From NCBI GenBank assembly GCA_002813895.1, contig CP024912.1:2945836-3009835 (forward strand): 64,000 nt of DNA, read 5' to 3'. Every line of letters starts with the position of its first letter. The first letter of the stretch is position 1. This stretch comes from Cyanobacterium sp. HL-69 (GTDB lineage: Bacteria > Cyanobacteriota > Cyanobacteriia > Cyanobacteriales > Cyanobacteriaceae). The position numbers and the translations under genes are program-made. The notes beneath the pieces are model-generated. The model saw only the letters and a list, made by a program, of their open reading frames with translations, had not been told where the DNA came from and ran no database searches. This document shows, one piece after another, positions 9,163 through 17,481 of this stretch.

Positions 9163-9357
9163 TTGATCAAGGAGGTTCTTAAAATTTATTCTTCTGACAG
9201 TGTAAAGGCGATCGCCCGTTTACGCAAAAACCTTGATCTACCTATGGCAAGGATCTTTTTAGAGTCGTTAGAATTACAGGAGGTAAATGCAATAGAATTT
9301 CGTTTAGTATTAGAAATGACAACTCAAGCAGAACTGCCCTTATTGAAAACTTGTTAA
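9163..9357 (+). CDS. Possible small protein, unrecognised
   Basis: A 64-codon frame opening with TTG. A strong AAGGAGG sits inside the frame at 9170-9176 without a standard start codon at proper spacing downstream, so the start is unclear. The product (SVKAIARLRKNLDLPMARIF) is plausibly helical and its codon use is normal for this genome. I recognise no family. It may be a real small gene, or the 3' remnant of a longer one. Confidence 0.3.
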   Translation: MIKEVLKIYSSDSVKAIARLRKNLDLPMARIFLESLELQEVNAIEFRLVLEMTTQAELPLLKTC

Positions 9358-9511
9358 ATTTTTCAATAATCATCAAAATTAGTAAACAGAATACTTAATT
9401 GACTATAAAACTTATTTTATCAGCATCAGATTTTCAGGCAATAGTCATAATGTACTAATATTGTTGTAAAGCTTAATACATCAGAGTTTTAGTCTAGTAG
9501 TTATTTTGGTT

Positions 9512-9524
9512 TGCGTAAGTCCTG
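9512..9524 (-). repeat. Solitary IS/MITE-type terminal repeat
   Basis: CAGGACTTACGCA on the minus strand. It matches the ends of the 92-bp element at 56010-56101 (CAGGACTTACGTA). It sits just past the dnaE stop codon. No convincing partner end is seen between 9358 and 9530. Confidence 0.4.
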
Positions 9525-9530
9525 ATGTAG

Positions 9531-10925
9531 TTAAATTACATTTTGTTCAGTGTTAATAACCTGCTCGGTGGTTGAGTTGCTATTTAAAGATTGAGTGTAA
9601 GCATTAAATCCAGCATTTTTGAGGGCATTGACTGTGTTTTCCGCATTCTGTACCCAATAGTTATTACCCAAGCGGATAAAAATTCGTTCTTGTAAATCGT
9701 GAAGCAATGCGAAAACAGGTATTTTTGCTTTATTTTTTTCTCCTGATTGTTCTTGTAAAATACTTTTTAATTTTCCTTGCAGTTTAGGTTCATCAGCTTG
9801 ATTAAAATTCATGCTAATTAATACCGTTTTGACCTGTTCAATTACTTCTATATAATCTACTATCATTTGTGGTTTATCATCTTTTTTATTCTTATCTGCT
9901 TTACCCCAAATAATTACGGGAGTATCTTCCCTGAGTTGATTTTTTACTTCATCATAGGTACTAGCAAAAACGATCGCATCTACCTGTCCTGAAATATCCT
10001 CAGCGGTCAAAAATGCCATAGTATTACCATTTTTGTCGATATGAGGCTTAATCATGGTGAGCATTGCCACCACACAAATTTTTGTCCTTGATTTTTGTTG
10101 ACCCAAATCACTAATATTAATAGGGGCAAGTATTTTCGCTGAATCCACAAAGGGTTTTAGAGGATGTTCAGATACATAAAAACCTAGATATTCTTTCTCT
10201 GATTTTAACTTTTCTTGGGGAGTAAAATCTTCAATTTTAGGTAGTTGAGGAGCATTAGCATAAACAACTTGATTCGAGTTATCTTCTGGGGCGGCAGATA
10301 GTAAATCAAGCATATTTAACTGTCCGCTTTCTTTCTCTTGATGTCTTTTTTGAGACCAACTGATTAATAGCTCTAAACCTTCTAATAATTGCTTACGATT
10401 GTCATGAATAGTATCAAAAGCCCCTGCATATACTAAGGTTTCTAAGGCTCTTTTGTTGACTGTTTTAAGATTAATCCGAGCCATAAAATCACCAATATCT
10501 TCAAATATTCCCCCTGCTTCTTCCCTTGCTTCGAGAATATTATCGATCGCACTTTCACCCAAATTTTTAATGGCAGATAGTCCAAAAATGATTTTTTCCC
10601 CTTGAGGAGTAAATTCTTTTTGTGAGAAATTAATATTAGGAGATAAAACATCTATCCCCATTTTTAAACAATTTTCCCTATATTTTTCTACTTTTTCCTG
10701 ATTATCACTACTAGCACTCATCAGAGCAGACATATATTCGACAGGATAATTTGCCTTTAAATATGCTGTTTGATAAGTCACATAAGCGTAGGCAGTGGAG
10801 TGAGATTTATTAAAACAATTAGAAGCTACCAAGCCATTTTGGAGTAAAAAATTATGATCTTTTCCTACTCCTATATCATATACTTTCTGGATACCGTGCG
10901 ATCGCCTTTTAACTATTTTTACCAT
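9531..10925 (-). CDS. dnaE: DNA polymerase III alpha subunit, C-terminal half, with N-terminal split-intein fragment (DnaE IntC)
   Basis: A 464-residue product. Residues 1-36 (MVKIVKRRSHGIQKVYDIGV, then DHNFLLQNGLVASN) are the C-intein of the naturally split DnaE intein. Its last Asn and the first extein residue Cys (ASN/CFNKSH) are the splice-junction residues. The 428-residue C-extein has the end of the polymerase domain (STAYAYVTYQTAYLKANYPV), a helix-hairpin-helix region, and an OB fold (KTKICVVAMLTMIKPHIDKN, approximate). The N-terminal half with IntN must be encoded elsewhere. The two products trans-splice to give the replicative polymerase. HNF and the C-terminal Asn are intact, so splicing looks competent. 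Confidence 0.97.
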   Translation of the reverse strand: MVKIVKRRSHGIQKVYDIGVGKDHNFLLQNGLVASNCFNKSHSTAYAYVTYQTAYLKANYPVEYMSALMSASSDNQEKVEKYRENCLKMGIDVLSPNINFSQKEFTPQGEKIIFGLSAIKNLGESAIDNILEAREEAGGIFEDIGDFMARINLKTVNKRALETLVYAGAFDTIHDNRKQLLEGLELLISWSQKRHQEKESGQLNMLDLLSAAPEDNSNQVVYANAPQLPKIEDFTPQEKLKSEKEYLGFYVSEHPLKPFVDSAKILAPINISDLGQQKSRTKICVVAMLTMIKPHIDKNGNTMAFLTAEDISGQVDAIVFASTYDEVKNQLREDTPVIIWGKADKNKKDDKPQMIVDYIEVIEQVKTVLISMNFNQADEPKLQGKLKSILQEQSGEKNKAKIPVFALLHDLQERIFIRLGNNYWVQNAENTVNALKNAGFNAYTQSLNSNSTTEQVINTEQNVI

Positions 10926-11002
10926 CGTGCATATTTAATAATTAATTTAATTTATTTTGCTTCTTTATTTTGCCTCACTTCATTACCTCATCTTCCCACA
11001 AC

Positions 11003-11929
11003 CTAATTACTCAAAGCATTAACAATAGTTTCAGTATTAGCTCTCATCATACCAATATAAGTCCCCGCGGGGCTATTCTCTGCTCCAAGGGAATCAGAAT
11101 AAAGCTCAGTAGGTGCCACCTCAATACCAGCCTCTTGGGCAACGGTTTCAATAAGTGTAGGATTGATAGTCGTCTCTGCAAAAATAGCCCGTACCCCTTT
11201 TTTTCTAATGGTTTCCACCAAATTACGCACCGTTTGGGCGCTGGGTTGTTCCTCGGTACTAATGCCTATGAGAGTGCCGGGTATCTCCAAACCGTAAGTT
11301 ACTCCATAATATTGAAAAGCATCATGGGTAGTAATCAATTGCCTTTGGAAAGGAGGAATTGTCTCAATTTGCTCTTGTATCCAAATATGTAACTCTTGTA
11401 AATCTTGGGTTAAAGTTTCCGCATTTTGATTAAAAGTTTCTTCCCCCTCTGGTTTTAACTCAACTAATTTATCTCGAATACCTTCCACCATGATAATTAC
11501 ATTTTCTACATTACCCCACACATGAGGATCTGGCACCATTTGACCTTCTTCTTCAAAATCGAGGGGGGGTACTAATTCTCCCACGGCTAGGGTTTGAGCA
11601 TTTAGCCCTGATGAATTGATTAATCTAATTAAATTTGGTTCTAAATCATAGCCATTATAAAAAATGAGATCTGCATTTTCGAGAGTAATATTATCTTGGG
11701 GTACAGGCTCATATACGTGGGGATCTGCCCCCCGTGGTAAGATTCCTCTATGGTTGATCTTTTCTCCCCCTATTTCTTCGGTAAGGTTGGCAATAATAGT
11801 GGTGGTACTAACTATATTTAGCCTTTCATCTGCTGAGTTTTGATTATTGGTTACTTCCGTTGCACCACAGGCGGTAATGATAAAAATGGTTAGAGCAATT
11901 ATTTTTATCTTGGCTATTTTTTTAAACAT
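11003..11929 (-). CDS. Mn/Zn ABC transporter substrate-binding lipoprotein (MntC/ZnuA family)
   Basis: A 308-residue cluster A-I solute-binding protein. It has a lipoprotein signal (ALTIFIITACGATE; lipobox Cys at about 21). Predicted metal ligands are His in GADPHVYEP, His in VPDPHVWGN, Glu in AIFAETTINP and Asp in ELYSDSLG. The H-H-E-D set, without a His-rich loop, resembles manganese-binding MntC more than ZnuA. ATPase and permease genes are not adjacent, so the partner transporter is elsewhere. A pair of 25-bp direct repeats lies immediately upstream of the start and may be an operator. Confidence 0.88.
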   Translation of the reverse strand: MFKKIAKIKIIALTIFIITACGATEVTNNQNSADERLNIVSTTTIIANLTEEIGGEKINHRGILPRGADPHVYEPVPQDNITLENADLIFYNGYDLEPNLIRLINSSGLNAQTLAVGELVPPLDFEEEGQMVPDPHVWGNVENVIIMVEGIRDKLVELKPEGEETFNQNAETLTQDLQELHIWIQEQIETIPPFQRQLITTHDAFQYYGVTYGLEIPGTLIGISTEEQPSAQTVRNLVETIRKKGVRAIFAETTINPTLIETVAQEAGIEVAPTELYSDSLGAENSPAGTYIGMMRANTETIVNALSN

Positions 11930-11930
11930 T

Positions 11931-11990
11931 TTTTATCATATTTTTTCATAATTACATTAAAAGATTTTATCATAATCTTTTCATAATTGC
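11931..11990. promoter_or_regulatory. Tandem 25-bp direct repeats upstream of the metal-binding lipoprotein gene
   Basis: Two copies of TTTTATCATA-n5-TTCATAATT, at 11931-11955 and 11965-11990, lie 34 bp apart and start one base upstream of the ATG. The spacing (about three helical turns) fits a two-site regulator box; the regulator is unknown. Confidence 0.45.
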
Positions 11991-11997
11991 TATGTGA

Positions 11998-12030
11998 TAA
12001 AAAAAAGAGGCATCATATTAATGACCTCTG
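11998..12030 (-). terminator. Terminator of the toxin-antitoxin operon
   Basis: On the minus strand, AGAGG(T)CAT, loop TAAT, ATG(ATG)CCTCT, then a run of eight T. It lies about 35 bp past the antitoxin stop codon. Confidence 0.75.
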
Positions 12031-12063
12031 AGGTTGATATTTTAAGATTTTGAAGTACTTAGA

Positions 12064-12255
12064 TTATGTGAGTTGATTTTCTTTGGTGATTTTGATTAAA
12101 AACCTTAATGCTTCATTCACAGACTCGGAAGTAGAAAAAACTTTTGCGACATCAGAGTCTAACTTAACTATATTTTCACCAACTTTTCTTTTTTCACCAA
12201 CTTTTCTTATTTGTAATGATCTCAAGTTATATTCTTGTCTTAGTTCATCATTCAT
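12064..12255 (-). CDS. Antitoxin partner of BrnT-like toxin (CopG/RHH-like)
   Basis: A 63-residue basic protein (MNDELRQEYNLRSLQIRKVG). The middle contains RKVGEK and RKVGEN, the product of a perfect 18-bp tandem duplication. The C-terminal half (SVNEALRFLIKITKENQ) looks like the helix of a ribbon-helix-helix or similar DNA-binding antitoxin. The start is 4 bp past the stop of the toxin gene, as in coupled toxin-antitoxin operons. Antitoxins of this form are common next to BrnT toxins in cyanobacteria. Autoregulation is expected but no operator was identified. Confidence 0.75.
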   Translation of the reverse strand: MNDELRQEYNLRSLQIRKVGEKRKVGENIVKLDSDVAKVFSTSESVNEALRFLIKITKENQLT

Positions 12256-12259
12256 AGTC

Positions 12260-12535
12260 TCAGCCCTCTTGATAAGCTAGTTTTTCATTTTTAGTTGCTT
12301 TTCGACAACTGATAATTCTTATTTTATTCTTTCTTTCAGTATAAGAAACTAGGAGTATTTTTCCCGTTAAAGATTCCCCTATTATGATGTAACGGTTTTC
12401 TTGTGTGGAATGATCAGGATCAAAAAAATCAATGTATAGTGGATCATCGAAAACTGTTTTTGCTTCATCAAATGATATTCCATGTTTGGATAAATTCGAT
12501 CTCGCCTTGTCCTCATTCCATTCAAAATTCATCAT
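12260..12535 (-). CDS. brnT: BrnT-family ribonuclease toxin
   Basis: A 91-residue protein with the BrnT pattern. The N-terminal FEWNEDKARSNLSKHGISFD is followed by ENRYIIIGESLTGKILLVSY and the C-terminal core KIRIISCRKATKNEKLAYQ (the RIIS-R-A-E-R-Y region that forms the RelE-like active site). BrnT toxins cleave RNA and are neutralised by the protein from the downstream gene. Toxin first, antitoxin second is the usual BrnT order. The tail is intact, so the toxin looks functional. Confidence 0.9.
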   Translation of the reverse strand: MMNFEWNEDKARSNLSKHGISFDEAKTVFDDPLYIDFFDPDHSTQENRYIIIGESLTGKILLVSYTERKNKIRIISCRKATKNEKLAYQEG

Positions 12536-12584
12536 TAATTAAATCAACTAAGCGTACCTATTAATGGTCAATTATCAATTATTC

Positions 12585-13142
12585 TTAAATCTTACCGATA
12601 TTAGAAAAAGGGTAAAAGCGAAAAATGGCTTTGCCGATAACGTAGTCTTGGGGTAGAAATCCCCAAAGGTGAGAATCGTTACTATTGTTGCGATTGTCGC
12701 CCATGACAAACAAACTTCCTTCTGGTACGATAATTGGCTTTAGGGTGTAGTTGGGACTTTCTAGGATGTAGTTTTCTGTTTGCAGAGTGTCGTTAACATA
12801 TAGTTGTCCATTCTTTACTTCTACTATGTCTCCTCCCATGGCGATAATGCGCTTGATAAAGGCTTGACTAGAATCGTATCCGAGGATTTGTAGTTGCGGT
12901 GGGGGGGTAAATACGACTATGTCTTGGGGTTTGGGGGAGGTAAATTTGTAGGATACTTTCTCGACTACGATACGATCGCCCGTTTTCAAAGTTGGTATCA
13001 TTGATTCTGAGGGGATATAACGGGGTTCTGCTATAAATATTCTAATGGCGATCGCCAAGATTAAACCCACCAAAATAATAAGAGAGTTTTCCTTAATTTG
13101 TTGTTTTTTGATAGAAGCGGTTTCAGGGGATGATTTAGTCAT
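12585..13142 (-). CDS. lepB: Signal peptidase I
   Basis: A 185-residue type I signal peptidase. It has one N-terminal membrane anchor (SLIILVGLILAIAIRIFIAE), then box B with the catalytic Ser (PSESMIPTL), box D with the general-base Lys (FIKRIIAMGGDIVEV), and box E (MGDNRNNSNDSHLWG). It removes signal peptides from Sec and Tat substrates at the periplasmic or lumenal face. Cyanobacteria usually carry two paralogues. It has its own promoter space upstream (375 bp). Confidence 0.95.
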   Translation of the reverse strand: MTKSSPETASIKKQQIKENSLIILVGLILAIAIRIFIAEPRYIPSESMIPTLKTGDRIVVEKVSYKFTSPKPQDIVVFTPPPQLQILGYDSSQAFIKRIIAMGGDIVEVKNGQLYVNDTLQTENYILESPNYTLKPIIVPEGSLFVMGDNRNNSNDSHLWGFLPQDYVIGKAIFRFYPFSNIGKI

Positions 13143-13518
13143 AAAAATGTGATTTGTAAACAGTTATTAAGATTGACTTCAAAGAAACTAAAAAAAGTAA
13201 AATAATCCGCCAAATCTAGTAAAGTGTTAAAAATTGGGAATAAATAATTGACCTAATAAATAAAAAATGAACTAATAGTTTATTATTAATAAAGTTTTGA
13301 CAAAAAAACAAACACTCAACACCCAACAAACTAATTATCCCTTATTGATTGTGAGTTTTGACCCATTTACAAGGTAAAATCATTAATCATTCATAAGAAA
13401 TTCAGCAAAAATTGGCAAAAGTGTTTGATAATATGAGCAAAAGTCAGTAAATTTAATAATTGGGTTATTCTGACTGTAACATTTTTCATTTAAATAAAAA
13501 TCAGGGAGAATTATTATT
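13143..13518. other. Intergenic region between divergent lepB and curT
   Basis: A 376-bp A+T-rich stretch holding the promoters of both divergent genes. AGGGAGAA, just upstream of 13519, is a good ribosome binding site for curT. No further gene or RNA is recognised. Confidence 0.4.
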
Positions 13519-13947
13519 ATGGAATCTCAATATAAAGATACCGAATCAAAAGCAGCAGAGACGATGGATAACGTAGATAACGAAATGGGTGGTATCATTA
13601 GTGCGAGTCAACCAGCTTCCGGGGCAGAGCAACCTTGGCAAGAATGGGTTGATGTAGCCGTTGACTTTCTATCTCAAGTGCCTGAACAATTGGGCAACTT
13701 CTTTGGTGAGTATAAACAACCTTTAACCACCGTAGGCTTAATTGTTACCGCCGCTATCACCGTTTATATTACTCTTTCTGTGTTGGATGCCATTGGAAAT
13801 ATTCCTTTACTAGCATCCATTCTCGAGTTGGTAGGTTTGGGTTATACCGCATGGTTTACCACCCGTTATTTACTCAAGGCTTCTACTCGTGAAGAATTAT
13901 TTGCCGAATTTAATGGTTTGAAAAAACAAATCTTGGGTGGCAAATAG
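13519..13947 (+). CDS. curT: CurT-like thylakoid membrane curvature protein (CAAD domain)
   Basis: A 142-residue protein with an acidic, flexible N-terminus. A predicted amphipathic helix follows (WQEWVDVAVDFLSQVPEQLG), then two close membrane helices (TTVGLIVTAAITVYITLSVL and LLASILELVGLGYTAWFTT) and a C-terminal amphipathic helix (REELFAEFNGLKKQIL). This is the CAAD/CURT1 layout. CurT oligomers bend thylakoid membranes at convergence zones where photosystem II is assembled. Monocistronic, with a clear ribosome binding site. Confidence 0.88.
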   Translation: MESQYKDTESKAAETMDNVDNEMGGIISASQPASGAEQPWQEWVDVAVDFLSQVPEQLGNFFGEYKQPLTTVGLIVTAAITVYITLSVLDAIGNIPLLASILELVGLGYTAWFTTRYLLKASTREELFAEFNGLKKQILGGK

Positions 13948-14065
13948 ATTTCCAGATTGGGTTAGAGCGATTATAATGATGGTTAAATATTAATCAATTA
14001 TTTTTTTGCCTAACCCGTTTTTGTGGCAATTTTTGGGTATTCATCACCAAAACTAATAACCAATT

Positions 14066-15049
14066 ATGGTTTATTTTCAAATTCACTCCGATAGTGAAAT
14101 TCCCCCCTCCCAACAACTATTTGACCAAATTCAATTTGCGATCGCATCTAGGCAATATCCTCCCGGGCATCGACTTCCGAGCACCCGTCAACTAGGGCAA
14201 ATAACAGGATTACACCGCAACACCATCAGCAAAGTTTATCAAAAACTGGAAAAAGTTGGTCTAGTAGAATCCCTCACAGGCTCAGGTATTTATGTAAAAG
14301 CCCAAGGAAATGAAGGTATCATCGAGAAAAACAATACCCTTCCCACCAAATACTCAGAAATTCAAAAGATTATTAGCCAGAATATAGACCAATTAATTCT
14401 TTCTGGATTAAACCTCAATCAAATAAAAGAACTATTTTCAGCAGAAATTGACTGGCGACTTAGTTGTAATGCCCTTGTATTAGTTACAGTGCCTTCCGCC
14501 GACATTGGGGCAGGAAAACTCATCGTCTTAGAATTACAACAAGCGCTGATGATGCCCATTCAACTAATTCCCCTCGAAGAATTAAGCAAAGTTATCCTCA
14601 AACAAACCTCCGCCACCGTTGTCACCAGTCGATATTTTGTCTCTCAAGTATTAGACATCATTTCGCAAAAATCTATCCGAGTTATTCCCATCGATATATG
14701 TGACTATGCCAAAGAATTACAAATTATTAAACAATTACCCCCAGACTCTTGTTTAGGAATAGTTAGTTTAAGTACGGGTATTTTGCGAGTAGCAGAAATG
14801 ATGGTACAAAGTTTACGAGGTAATGAAGTCGAGGCTATTATCGCTCAAGCTAGTGATAGTCTTCGTCTCAAAAATTTAGTCAGTCGCGCCCATACCATTA
14901 TTTCCGATAACCATAGTTATGTTGCTGTCAAAAAAATGATTTTAGCCCTACGGGAAGACTTAATTCGCCCTCCCAAACTAATTTGTAGTGACAACTATAT
15001 CGGTGAAAAGTCTATCCAACTATTAAAACAAGAATTAGGGATTGCTTGA
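14066..15049 (+). CDS. GntR-family transcriptional regulator
   Basis: A 327-residue regulator. The N-terminal winged helix is canonical (PPSQQLFDQIQFAIASRQYP, then GHRLPSTRQLGQITGLHRNT, ISKVYQKLEKVGLVESLTGSG). The C-terminal 230 residues do not look like FadR, HutC or MocR effector domains. They resemble an alpha/beta (periplasmic-binding-like) fold seen in cyanobacterial GntR proteins. The gene lies alone between curT and a convergent M16 gene; its stop is 7 bp from that gene's stop. Target genes and ligand are unknown. Confidence 0.85.
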   Translation: MVYFQIHSDSEIPPSQQLFDQIQFAIASRQYPPGHRLPSTRQLGQITGLHRNTISKVYQKLEKVGLVESLTGSGIYVKAQGNEGIIEKNNTLPTKYSEIQKIISQNIDQLILSGLNLNQIKELFSAEIDWRLSCNALVLVTVPSADIGAGKLIVLELQQALMMPIQLIPLEELSKVILKQTSATVVTSRYFVSQVLDIISQKSIRVIPIDICDYAKELQIIKQLPPDSCLGIVSLSTGILRVAEMMVQSLRGNEVEAIIAQASDSLRLKNLVSRAHTIISDNHSYVAVKKMILALREDLIRPPKLICSDNYIGEKSIQLLKQELGIA

Positions 15050-15055
15050 TAGTAT

Positions 15056-16519
15056 CTAACTACTAGGTTGAGGAATAGTAATATCAACGGTTTGAATTTC
15101 TTGATTTAAGGGGGTTAAAGTTTGTCTAACTTCATTGCCATTACCCACCACTAAAGTGACAAATTTATCAGGTTGTAAGTAGTTTTGGGCAGATTCAAAT
15201 ACCTGTTGGGCGGTAGTATTGATAACCGCTTTTTGATAGTTAAAAATAAAATCTTGGGGATAGCCATAATATTCATAGGTCATAATACGGGAAAGAATTT
15301 GATTAGGGTTTTGGAATTGGAAGACAAAGGAATTGAGAATAGAGTTTTTGGCGTAATCTAAGTCTTCTGGGCTAACAATGTCGTTGCGCAACTTTTCTAT
15401 TTCTCCTCTTAGGGCTTGAATAAATTGCCCACTGCTTTCGGTGTTGGTTTGCCCCCCTGCTAAAAACAGTCCTGGATGATCATAATTTGCTCTCCATACC
15501 CCATACACTGAATAAGCTAGTCCTTGGTGCGATCGCACCTCATTATGTAATCTACCCCCAAAACCATTTAAAACGCCGTTAATAACCGTTAAAGTGGGGT
15601 AATTGGGGTCATCTAATCTACCGCCGATATGTCCTAATAAAATATTACTTTGGGTTAACTGGGGTTGATCAACTAAATATAATCCCGCAGAAGCTAACTG
15701 GGTAGGGGTAGCAATCTCTTGATTAGGTGCAGGAGTTGTAACTTGCCAATCTCCGAGGGTTTGGTTGAGGAGGTTTTTTATATTTTCGGGTTCAAAATCT
15801 CCTACAATACCAAGGATAATATTTTCGGGGCGGATATGCTGTTGATAAAAACTAACGATGTCTTCCCTAGAGATATTTTCAAGGGTACTATATTCAATAG
15901 TACGGGCGAAAGGACTATCATCACCATAAATTAGTTTTCTAAATTCCCTTTGTACTACATTTCCAGGATTGTCATTACGGCGAGAGATAGCACCTCTAAA
16001 ATTATTTTTTTCAAAGTCTAAAAAGTTTTGTTCAAAAGCAGGATTACGTAATATATCTGCAAATAGAGGAAAAACTTCTTCTAAGTCATAGCTAAGGGTG
16101 TTAAAACTGGCGCTGCCCGAATTTGTGCCGATGGATGTTTCTATGGAAGCGGCTTTTTGTTCGAGGATAGTATCGATTTCGCTTCTACTATGGTTGGTGG
16201 TGCCTCCTGTGCGTAGTAAATCCCCTGTGAGGGTAGCTAATCCTACTTTATCATTAGGCTCAAATTTATCCCCTGTCCTCAAGATGGCACTACCTGTAAT
16301 AAGGGGAAGGCGATGATCTTCCATTAGATATACTACCATGCCGTTATCCAAGGAAAGGCGATCATATTCTGGTAGTTCAACTTCGGCAAGGGGGGGGTAT
16401 TCTAAATCGGTATAATGGCTGACGGGTTGAGCGATGGCTACATTACGACTAATAACAGTCAGAGTGACGGCTACAAGTCCGATGGCTAACCATTGGAAGA
16501 ATTTTTTTAGTTTATTCAT
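15056..16519 (-). CDS. M16-family protein lacking the zinc site (processing-peptidase-like), secreted
   Basis: A 487-residue protein with an N-terminal signal/anchor (QWLAIGLVAVTLTVISRNVA). It has two M16 domains: one at about 50-260 beginning EYDRLSLDNGMVVYLMEDHR, and a C-terminal one with GGRLHNEVRSHQGLAYSVYG. In active M16 peptidases the first domain has HxxEH; the equivalent helix here is GLATLTGDLLRTGGT, so all three residues are missing. It is probably the non-catalytic partner of an active M16 subunit, or a binding protein. The separate M16 gene at 33926 also lacks the motif. Confidence 0.88.
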   Translation of the reverse strand: MNKLKKFFQWLAIGLVAVTLTVISRNVAIAQPVSHYTDLEYPPLAEVELPEYDRLSLDNGMVVYLMEDHRLPLITGSAILRTGDKFEPNDKVGLATLTGDLLRTGGTTNHSRSEIDTILEQKAASIETSIGTNSGSASFNTLSYDLEEVFPLFADILRNPAFEQNFLDFEKNNFRGAISRRNDNPGNVVQREFRKLIYGDDSPFARTIEYSTLENISREDIVSFYQQHIRPENIILGIVGDFEPENIKNLLNQTLGDWQVTTPAPNQEIATPTQLASAGLYLVDQPQLTQSNILLGHIGGRLDDPNYPTLTVINGVLNGFGGRLHNEVRSHQGLAYSVYGVWRANYDHPGLFLAGGQTNTESSGQFIQALRGEIEKLRNDIVSPEDLDYAKNSILNSFVFQFQNPNQILSRIMTYEYYGYPQDFIFNYQKAVINTTAQQVFESAQNYLQPDKFVTLVVGNGNEVRQTLTPLNQEIQTVDITIPQPSS

Positions 16520-16655
16520 ATTAATATTTTTATGTTTTTTTTGCTTATAAGCAATGGCTAATAGTGTCTATTTTAGGTGGGGAATGGGGAATAGGGAATG
16601 GGGAATGGTCTAAAATTTTTATATATTAATAGTTTTTTTAGTTATTCAGCGCACC

Positions 16656-17468
16656 TTAACTAATATCAATAGTCAGAAGTTTTTTATCTTTTAAGGGGTA
16701 ATTATTTTCTTTTATTAATCTTTCTAAGTTTTTAACTCTTTTTCTAGGGAGAGGATGACTAGATAAAAATTGAGTAAATTTTGGTGTTTTTTCTTCTTTC
16801 TCTAAACGCTCAAAAAAATCTGTTGCTCCATTGACATGACCATAATATTTATATAACAAATTTATCCCAAATATATCAGCTTTTTTTTCTTGAGTTTGAC
16901 TATATTGGGCATTGACTACTAAGTTAGTTAAATCTGCTCCTGATTGCAAGATTTCAAAGCCTCCTAAAAAATAGTTAATTACCATTTTCATCAAAATAAT
17001 ATTACCAATACTTCTTAAATGATCTCGGTTAGCAAAGTGTCCGATTTCGTGGCTCAGAATCATTACTAATTCGTTTTCTGATTCTATTTCTTTTAGTAGT
17101 CCTTCGTAAATTACTATTTTATCTCCTGGAAGGGCGATCGCATTTACTGTATCTTCTGCAATATAAATAATTTGATAATCTCTTTTTTCAAGACTATCAT
17201 TAGATAATTTTTGTTCGATATTATTTAACAACTGATTTAATTGTTTTTCGGTGTTATTTGATTTATTTTTTTTCTCAAAACTAGGAACTACTAAAGAACC
17301 TATTTTCGATTCTACAGAAACAGGAATAAAATTAACTAGATTATTAGCAAGAGAAAATAAACTATACAACAAGAAAGTAATAATACTCCCAAAAATGATC
17401 AATAAAATAATGATTTGTCTTGCTTTAGGTTCTGAAGTGCGATCGCTTATAGGAGAAGAATAAGGCAT
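16656..17468 (-). CDS. M48-family zinc metallopeptidase, membrane-anchored
   Basis: A 270-residue protein. An N-terminal membrane helix (IIILLIIFGSIITFLLYSLF) precedes a peptidase domain with the zinc motif HEIGHFANRDH and the downstream Glu ligand region (EKKADIFGINLLYKYYG). Substrate-side signature: SSHPLPRKRVKNLERLI. M48 enzymes (HtpX, BepA-like) cut damaged membrane or periplasmic proteins. It follows an AIM24-family gene by only 13 bp on the same strand, suggesting an operon and perhaps a joint membrane role. Confidence 0.9.
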   Translation of the reverse strand: MPYSSPISDRTSEPKARQIIILLIIFGSIITFLLYSLFSLANNLVNFIPVSVESKIGSLVVPSFEKKNKSNNTEKQLNQLLNNIEQKLSNDSLEKRDYQIIYIAEDTVNAIALPGDKIVIYEGLLKEIESENELVMILSHEIGHFANRDHLRSIGNIILMKMVINYFLGGFEILQSGADLTNLVVNAQYSQTQEKKADIFGINLLYKYYGHVNGATDFFERLEKEEKTPKFTQFLSSHPLPRKRVKNLERLIKENNYPLKDKKLLTIDIS

Positions 17469-17481
17469 ATTTTTTTATTAA

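Noticed and set aside
16560-16612. GGGAATGG repeats as a functional array
   Set aside because: Short G/A-rich tracts of this kind occur at many intergenic places here (for example 41036 and 48030) and look like simple-sequence drift.
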